This document shows positions 57,835 to 64,000 of a stretch of DNA of 64,000 nucleotides, piece by piece. Every line of letters starts with the position of its first letter. Within the stretch, counting starts at the first letter, position 1. Both the position numbers and the translations under genes were made by a program. The DNA lies in NCBI RefSeq assembly GCF_009873495.1, contig NZ_CP046703.1, positions 5,670,501 through 5,734,500 on the forward strand. The letters run 5' to 3'. The notes below the pieces were generated by a model. The model had not been told where the DNA came from, ran no database searches, and was given only the letters and a program-made list of their open reading frames with translations. Source of the stretch: Nostoc sp. ATCC 53789 (GTDB lineage Bacteria; Cyanobacteriota; Cyanobacteriia; Cyanobacteriales; Nostocaceae).

Positions 57835-60800
57835 ATGAGCGCAAAAGTGGATGTAACTGTAACACTGTCAGGCTACCAAATTAGAGAGCAACTATACTCA
57901 GGTTCACGTACACTTGTATATCGCGCGGTCAGAGAAGCAGATAACCAAGCAGTTGTAATTAAGCTTTTAAAACGAGAGTACCCCAGCTTTAGTGAACTCA
58001 TACAGTTTCGCAACCAATATGCCCTAGCCAAAAACCTAGAGATTCCTGGGATTATTAAGCCCTACAGCCTAGAACCCTATAATAATGGCTATGCTTTGGT
58101 GATGGAAGATTTTGGTGGCATCTCACTGCGGCAATTTATTAAGGAACAGCCGCAACACTTAGAGCAATTTCTAATTATAGCCCTACAACTAACAGATATT
58201 CTGCACCAGCTACATCAACAACGGGTAATTCATAAAGACATTAAACCCGCTAATATCCTGATTCACCCAGACACCAAAGTGTTAAAGCTGATAGACTTCA
58301 GCATCTCCTCCTTGTTACCGAGAGAAACCACCGAAATCCAAAATCCAAATGTCCTGGAAGGGACTCTAGCTTATCTATCACCAGAACAGACAGGACGCAT
58401 GAATCGGGGGATTGATTACCGCAGCGACTTCTATTCATTGGGAGTAAGTTTCTTTGAGCTACTGACAGGAAAAGTGCCTTTTGATGCTCAAGACCCGATG
58501 GAATTAGTGCATTGTCATATTGCAAAACTTCCTCCTAATGTGTGCGATGTCAACTCTGAGATCCCTTTGGTTGTGGGAGAAATTATTCACAAGCTGATGG
58601 CGAAGAATGCCGAAGACCGCTACCAGACTGCGTTGGGACTAAAGCAGGATTTGCATCTGTGCATAGAACAACTGAAAGAAATAGGAAAAATTGAGCATTT
58701 CTCCATTGGAAAGCGAGATGTAAGCGATCGCTTCATAATGGCAGAAAAACTCTATGGCAGAGAGCAAGAAGTTAAAATACTACTAGAAGGATTCGAGCGG
58801 GTTGCCAGTGGGACATCGGAGTTCATGTTAGTGGCGGGGTTCTCCGGCATTGGTAAAACGGCAGTGGTGAATGAAGTACATAAACCCATTGTCCGGCAAC
58901 GAGGCTACTTTATTAAAGGCAAGTATGACCAGTTCAACCGCAACATTCCCCTTAGTGCTTTTGTCCAAGCCTTCCGTGACTTAATGGGGCAGTTGTTAGG
59001 CGAAAGTGACACCCAATTAAAGCAATGGAAATGGAAGATTTTGACAGCGTTGGGGGAAAATGCCCAAGTAATTATCGATGTGATTCCTGAGTTAGAGGAG
59101 ATTATTGGGCAACAATCCCCAGTGGTGGAACTATCAGGTAATGCTTCTCAGAACCGTTTTAATCTGTTGTTCCAAAAATTTATTCAAGTATTTACTACAG
59201 TTACACATCCCTTGGTGATGTTTTTGGATGATTTACAGTGGGCAGATTCAGCATCACTAAACTTGATTAAGGTATTGATCGGACAAAGAGAAAGCGGCTT
59301 CATGTTATTGATTGGTGCATATCGTGATAATGAAGTGTCGCCTGCTCATCCGTTGATATTGACGTTAGAAGAAATCAAGAAAGCTGGCACTACAGTCAAT
59401 ACAATCACACTGGCTCCCTTGAGTCAAGAAAGTTTAAATTCGCTAGTTACAGATACATTGCAATGTCCAGCAGCGATCGCTCAACCTTTAACCCAGCTAG
59501 TTTATCAAAAAACTCAAGGAAACCCCTTTTTCAGCACACAGTTTCTCAAGGCGCTACATGAAGAAGGAGCTATTGAGTTTGATCCTCAAGCTGGGCATTG
59601 GCAGTGTGATATTAGTGATGTGCAATTGCTCTCTCTGAGAGATGACGTGGTAGAGTTTATGGCAATGCAGTTACAGAAGTTGCCAGTTGCCACTCAAAAT
59701 GTCCTGAAACTCGCAGCATGTATTGGTAACTCTTTTGATTTAGCAACACTGGCAATTGTCTATGAAAAGTCTCAAGCTGAAACTGCTACTGACTTATGGA
59801 AAGCCCTTCAGGAAGGATTAGTAATTCCCAGCAATGATATTTACAAGTTTTATCAGTCAAAATCAGAATTGTTGATTGAGGAGAATGGACAGATCGAAGC
59901 AGATAATCAGGTGATTGCTTTCTACAAATTTCTGCACGATCGCGTCCAACAAGCTGCTTATTCACTCATCCCCGATAACCAAAAACAACTGATGCACTTA
60001 AAAATTGGGCAATTGCTTTTAAGTGTAATAAACGAAACGAAAAAAGAGGAAAAAATCTTCGAGATTGTTAATCAATTAAATAAAGGAGCCGATTTAATTG
60101 TCTTAGAAACAGAACGGGAGACATTAGCGAAGCTAAATCTAGCTGCTGCCCAAAAAGCAAAATCTGCAACCGCTTACGTTGCAGCAATTGAATACACCAC
60201 TAAAGGCATACAACTTCTCACAGCAAATTGTTGGCAGCAATGCTATGAGCTAACGTTGGCTCTACATGATTTAGCCGCAGAATTAACCTGTCTGAGCGGT
60301 TACTTTGGGCAAATGGAGCAGATAGTTGATGAGGTACTGCAAAATGCTCGTCAATTACTAGACAAAGTGAAAGTCTATGAAGTGAGAATTTTGGCTGATG
60401 TCGCTCAGAGTCAGCAACCCAAAGCCATTAAAACCGCTCTTTCTGCTTTGAAATTATTTGGAGTGTCGTTTCCAGAGCAGCCAACTGATGCAGATATTAC
60501 TGAAAGTTTGCAACAGACTCAAGATATATTAAAAGGAAAACATTTAGAAGATTTGTTGGAACTGCCTGAGATGAAAGACCTCCGAGGTCTGGCAGTGATC
60601 CGAATTTTAGCGACTGTAACAGCAGCAGTCTATCAAGCGGTTCCAGAATTGCTGCCGTTAATCGTGTGCAAGCAGGTGAGGTTATCGGTTGCTTATGGTA
60701 ATGCTGGGGTATCAGCACAGGCTTATGCTTGGTATGGAGTCATTCTGTGCGGTATTGGAGAAATAGATTTAGGCGATCGCGTTGGTCAACTGGCAATGGG

Positions 60801-63800
60801 ACTACTATCACGCTTCGAGAGTAGAGAATTTAAAGCCAGCACGATTAACATGGTTTATCCTTTCGTGAAGCCTTGGAAACATCATATTCAAAATTCACTC
60901 GCTCCTTTGCTTGACGGATACCATAGCGGTCTGGAGATGGGTACTTTAGAATATGCTGCTTACTGTGCCTACAATTATTGTTCGCTGTCCTATTTTCTCG
61001 GCAAAGATTTGTCAATCTTAGAACCAGAGATGAAGGTTTACAGTCAGGCATTGGCTCAAATTAAACAGGAAGTTGCTCACAATTACCTAAGAGTCTTTTA
61101 CCAATCTGTCTTAAATTTACTGGGACAGAGTAAGTGTCCTTGGGAAATTAAAGGTGTGGTTTATGACGAAGAAATGATGTTGCCCAAGCATCAGCAGGCG
61201 AACGATCTCTATGCAATGGGAACACTGTATATTAATAAACTAATTCTTTGTTACTTGTTCAATGAGTGGGAACAAGCAACAAAAGTGGCAGTTAATGCCA
61301 AACAATATTTACATGGTGTATCCGGTTGTTTCATGATTCCGGTGTTTCACTTTTACGATTCATTAACTCGTCTGGCGATATTATCCAATGCTCAAGGTAA
61401 GGAATGTAATAGTTTGCCCCAGGAAGTTGTTGGCAACCAAAAGAAGCTCAAAGAATGGGCAAACCACGCCCCTACAAACCATTTACACAAATTTTATTTG
61501 GTGGAAGCAGAGCAGTATCGGGTGTTGGGGCGAATGTATGAAGCAATGGATTACTACGATCGCGCGATCGCATCCGCCAAAGCAAATGCATATATTCAAG
61601 AAGAAGCACTAAGCAATGAACTCGCAGGCAAATTCTACCTCGAATGGGGCAAAGAAAAACTCGCCCAAGCATATATGCAAGAAGCATATTACTGCTACGC
61701 CCGTTGGGGAGCTAAAGCCAAAGTAACTGACTTGGAACAGCGCTATCCTCAGCTTTTGACCGCAATTGTGCAACACCCGCAACCATTACTTAGTGCATCT
61801 AACACAATTTTTGCCCCATCTTTTCATTCGACTCAAACCTCTAGCTCCAGCAATATTACAGAATCGCTCGATTTGGCAACCATTCTCAAAGCCTCTCAAA
61901 CTCTTTCTGGTGAAATTGAATTAGAAAAACTCCTAATGATGCTGCTTCAGATAGTAATTGAAAATGCTGGGGCAGAAAAATGCGTGTTAATGCTGCTGCG
62001 GGACAATCGCTTGTTGATTAAAGGGACTGTCAGCGTTAATACTCAACCCATTGTTCTGCAAAGAATTCCAGTGGAGGAAAGCCACGACATTCCTCTGAGA
62101 GTGATTTATCACGTCAAACATTCCTTACAACCTGTGGTGTTGGCGGATGCCACTAATCATCCAGTCTTTGCCAGCGATACTTACATTTTGAGCCAACAGC
62201 CAAAAAGCATCTTGTGTAATCCGATTCTCCATCGGGGTCAATTCGCAGGTATCCTTTATTTGGAGAATAACTTGACGACTGGGGCATTTACTAGCGATCG
62301 CGTCGAACTGCTTAACCTGTTATGTACTCAAGCCGCTATTTCTCTAGAAAATGCCCGACTTTATGAGCAGACACAACAAACACTGGTAGAACTGCGTGCC
62401 AGTGAAGCCCGCTTCCAGAAGGTGGTTGACAATATTCCAGGCATGGTATTCCAATTCTGTCTGGCTACCGATGGCTCTTTTTGGACACCCTACGTCAGTT
62501 CGGGTTGCTATGACCTGTATGAGGTTGATCCAAAGGCAGTGATGGCAGGGGTACACAACATTCACCTCATGGCGCATCCAGACGATTCCCCAATGCTGGG
62601 ACAGTTAGTTGCTGATTCTGGTCGAATGTTAACGCCTTTTAGTCACGAGTGGCGAATTGTGACTCCTTCAGGCAAAATCAAATGGATTCAATGTGTTTCT
62701 CGACCAGAACTGCAAGCTGATGGCTTGATTGTGTGGGATGGGGTGGTGATTGATATTAGCGATGTCTACGACGAGCTTCGTTTACGCAAACAAGCGGAAG
62801 CCGCACTTCAAGAGAAAGAGGAGTTTCTGAGCAGCATTTACAACGGAGCCGAAATAGTCATCTTTGTTGTGGATGTGTTGGATAACGATCGCTTCCATTA
62901 CGCCGGATGGAACGCTGTTGCGGAACGAGCCTCTGGAATTCGTAGTGCTGATGCCGTAGGCAAAACGCCCACTGAAGTCCTTGGGGCAGCACAGGCCCAG
63001 ACTATCCAACAACGGCTTGCTGAGTGCGCCAGAACGGGAATGCCCCTTTATTATGAGCATTGCCTAACCTTTGATGGGCAGGAAACCTGGTGGTTTATCA
63101 ACTTCAACCCACTCAAGAATACTGAGGGACAGATTTACCGGGTGATTGGCACAAGCTTTGACATTAGCGATCGCAAACGCGCCGAAGTCCAATTGAATCA
63201 TCGCACAGCAGAATTAGAGCAAATCCTGCAACAACTCCAGCACACCCAAACCCAGATGATCCAATCCGAGAAAATGTCAGGATTGGGGCAACTTGTGGCA
63301 GGTGTTGCCCATGAAATCAACAACCCAGTCAACTTTATCTTCGGCAATCTTAGCCATGCAAATGAATACACCAAAAATATTCTGAGACTCCTGGAACTTT
63401 ATCAGAAATATTACCCAATTCCCGACTCTGAGATTCAAGAAGAAGCCGAAGCGATGGACTTGGAGTTTTTAGTAGAAGACTTACCCAAACTTATTTATTC
63501 CATGCGAATTGGAGCAGAACGCATTCAAAAAATTGTTGTCTCTCTACGCACTTTCTCGCGCATGGATGAAGCCGAGATGAAAGAAGTCAATATTCATGAG
63601 GGCATTGATAGCACACTGATGATTCTGCAACATCGACTGAAAGCTAAACCTGATTCTCAAGGCATTGAGATTGTCAAAGCTTATGGAGAGTTACCGTTAG
63701 TCGAATGCTATGCCGGACAACTCAATCAAGTGTTTATGAATCTTTTGAGCAATGCCATTGATGCCTTAGAAGAAGCGAACGCTCAAGACCAAACCTTAAC

Positions 63801-64000
63801 TCCTACTATTACGATTAGCACTTACCTGGCAGAAAACAAACAAGTTGTCATTAAAATTGCAGATAATGGCCCCGGAATTCCTGCTCATATCAAGCAAAAA
63901 TTATTTGATCCATTCTTTACGACAAAAGCTGTCGGCAAAGGTACAGGAATGGGACTTTCTATTAGTTATCAAATTGTGGCTGAAAAACACAAAGGCACAT
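57835..64000 (+). CDS. Second giant Ser/Thr kinase-AAA ATPase-GAF-PAS-histidine kinase (3' end beyond window)
   Basis: Open from ATG 57835 (an overlapping GTG at 57832 is possible) to the window end, 2055 codons without a stop. It is paralogous to the protein at 48.0-54.1 kb over the kinase, ATPase and TPR-like parts. The Ser/Thr-kinase domain is about 10-275: Lys43, HKDIKPAN at 133-140, with DFS 154-156 in place of DFG. The ATPase P-loop is GFSGIGKT (335-342), with LVMFLDDLQWAD. Then come GAF (about 1350-1510), PAS (about 1530-1655) and PAS (about 1665-1785). HisKA is of another subtype (GVAHEINNPVNFIFGN, His1826), and HATPase_c shows NLLSNAIDALEEA, DNGPGIP and GTGMGLSIS. Only the last residues are missing. 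Confidence 0.93.
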   Translation, partial: MSAKVDVTVTLSGYQIREQLYSGSRTLVYRAVREADNQAVVIKLLKREYPSFSELIQFRNQYALAKNLEIPGIIKPYSLEPYNNGYALVMEDFGGISLRQFIKEQPQHLEQFLIIALQLTDILHQLHQQRVIHKDIKPANILIHPDTKVLKLIDFSISSLLPRETTEIQNPNVLEGTLAYLSPEQTGRMNRGIDYRSDFYSLGVSFFELLTGKVPFDAQDPMELVHCHIAKLPPNVCDVNSEIPLVVGEIIHKLMAKNAEDRYQTALGLKQDLHLCIEQLKEIGKIEHFSIGKRDVSDRFIMAEKLYGREQEVKILLEGFERVASGTSEFMLVAGFSGIGKTAVVNEVHKPIVRQRGYFIKGKYDQFNRNIPLSAFVQAFRDLMGQLLGESDTQLKQWKWKILTALGENAQVIIDVIPELEEIIGQQSPVVELSGNASQNRFNLLFQKFIQVFTTVTHPLVMFLDDLQWADSASLNLIKVLIGQRESGFMLLIGAYRDNEVSPAHPLILTLEEIKKAGTTVNTITLAPLSQESLNSLVTDTLQCPAAIAQPLTQLVYQKTQGNPFFSTQFLKALHEEGAIEFDPQAGHWQCDISDVQLLSLRDDVVEFMAMQLQKLPVATQNVLKLAACIGNSFDLATLAIVYEKSQAETATDLWKALQEGLVIPSNDIYKFYQSKSELLIEENGQIEADNQVIAFYKFLHDRVQQAAYSLIPDNQKQLMHLKIGQLLLSVINETKKEEKIFEIVNQLNKGADLIVLETERETLAKLNLAAAQKAKSATAYVAAIEYTTKGIQLLTANCWQQCYELTLALHDLAAELTCLSGYFGQMEQIVDEVLQNARQLLDKVKVYEVRILADVAQSQQPKAIKTALSALKLFGVSFPEQPTDADITESLQQTQDILKGKHLEDLLELPEMKDLRGLAVIRILATVTAAVYQAVPELLPLIVCKQVRLSVAYGNAGVSAQAYAWYGVILCGIGEIDLGDRVGQLAMGLLSRFESREFKASTINMVYPFVKPWKHHIQNSLAPLLDGYHSGLEMGTLEYAAYCAYNYCSLSYFLGKDLSILEPEMKVYSQALAQIKQEVAHNYLRVFYQSVLNLLGQSKCPWEIKGVVYDEEMMLPKHQQANDLYAMGTLYINKLILCYLFNEWEQATKVAVNAKQYLHGVSGCFMIPVFHFYDSLTRLAILSNAQGKECNSLPQEVVGNQKKLKEWANHAPTNHLHKFYLVEAEQYRVLGRMYEAMDYYDRAIASAKANAYIQEEALSNELAGKFYLEWGKEKLAQAYMQEAYYCYARWGAKAKVTDLEQRYPQLLTAIVQHPQPLLSASNTIFAPSFHSTQTSSSSNITESLDLATILKASQTLSGEIELEKLLMMLLQIVIENAGAEKCVLMLLRDNRLLIKGTVSVNTQPIVLQRIPVEESHDIPLRVIYHVKHSLQPVVLADATNHPVFASDTYILSQQPKSILCNPILHRGQFAGILYLENNLTTGAFTSDRVELLNLLCTQAAISLENARLYEQTQQTLVELRASEARFQKVVDNIPGMVFQFCLATDGSFWTPYVSSGCYDLYEVDPKAVMAGVHNIHLMAHPDDSPMLGQLVADSGRMLTPFSHEWRIVTPSGKIKWIQCVSRPELQADGLIVWDGVVIDISDVYDELRLRKQAEAALQEKEEFLSSIYNGAEIVIFVVDVLDNDRFHYAGWNAVAERASGIRSADAVGKTPTEVLGAAQAQTIQQRLAECARTGMPLYYEHCLTFDGQETWWFINFNPLKNTEGQIYRVIGTSFDISDRKRAEVQLNHRTAELEQILQQLQHTQTQMIQSEKMSGLGQLVAGVAHEINNPVNFIFGNLSHANEYTKNILRLLELYQKYYPIPDSEIQEEAEAMDLEFLVEDLPKLIYSMRIGAERIQKIVVSLRTFSRMDEAEMKEVNIHEGIDSTLMILQHRLKAKPDSQGIEIVKAYGELPLVECYAGQLNQVFMNLLSNAIDALEEANAQDQTLTPTITISTYLAENKQVVIKIADNGPGIPAHIKQKLFDPFFTTKAVGKGTGMGLSISYQIVAEKHKGT

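Overview
The window looks like chromosomal DNA of a filamentous, heterocyst-forming cyanobacterium of the Nostoc/Anabaena type. It carries psbA, ycf3 and a hetF homologue. The HIP1 octamer GCGATCGC is everywhere, intergenic heptamer repeats of the (T)CATTAGT and CCCCATT kind are frequent, and there are many very large PAS/GAF sensor kinases. No tRNA, rRNA or CRISPR array was recognised.

Layout. 1-8.6 kb: a decayed ABC-transporter ATPase gene, then gatC, ycf3, an SRAP-domain gene, a glutathione-S-transferase-like gene, small membrane and DUF genes, a CheR-type methyltransferase and an unknown conserved protein. 8.6-13.2 kb: a leftward cytochrome oxidase cluster, read as two DUF2231 membrane proteins, then subunits II, I and III. 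Subunit II has lost the CuA ligands, so this is probably the ARTO/Cox3-type oxidase. 13.8-16.4 kb: a CheB-type methylesterase domain and a hybrid histidine kinase. 17.0-18.7 kb: psbA (Glu130 form of D1), preceded by an unusual set of hairpins. 19.0-23.4 kb: a 1466-residue hybrid kinase. 23.7-26.8 kb: a membrane-anchored subtilase and small genes.

27.2-31.8 kb is the most interesting part: about ten copies of a short hairpin RNA repeat, several with their own TCCGGA (DIF+-like) promoter, directly upstream of hetF. The position, repeat architecture and promoter motif match NsiR1, the heterocyst-specific small RNA of Nostoc PCC 7120. The array here is partly decayed and interrupted by an insertion with an IS200/IS605-like hairpin.

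31.9-41 kb is an accessory stretch: a Roc-COR (ROCO) leucine-rich-repeat GTPase with near-identical 69-bp repeats, two related 21-bp minisatellites, a Uma2-type nuclease, a PIN-domain toxin-antitoxin pair, the MurT-GatD lipid II amidation pair and a thylakoid thioredoxin-fold protein. 41-54.6 kb and 57.8-64 kb are dominated by signalling giants: a 1425-residue hybrid kinase, a REC-PAS-GGDEF-EAL protein, and two paralogous proteins of more than 2000 residues joining a Ser/Thr-kinase domain, an AAA-type ATPase, GAF/PAS domains and a histidine kinase. The first has an overlapping response-regulator gene and the second runs off the window. Between them lie bioF, ruvA and a sucrose-phosphate phosphatase gene.

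Functionally the window combines photosynthesis (psbA, ycf3, the PSI-accumulation-factor-like gene), heterocyst biology (NsiR1-hetF, probably the ARTO oxidase) and dense two-component, c-di-GMP and Ser/Thr-kinase signalling. All assignments come from reading the sequence; no database search was run.
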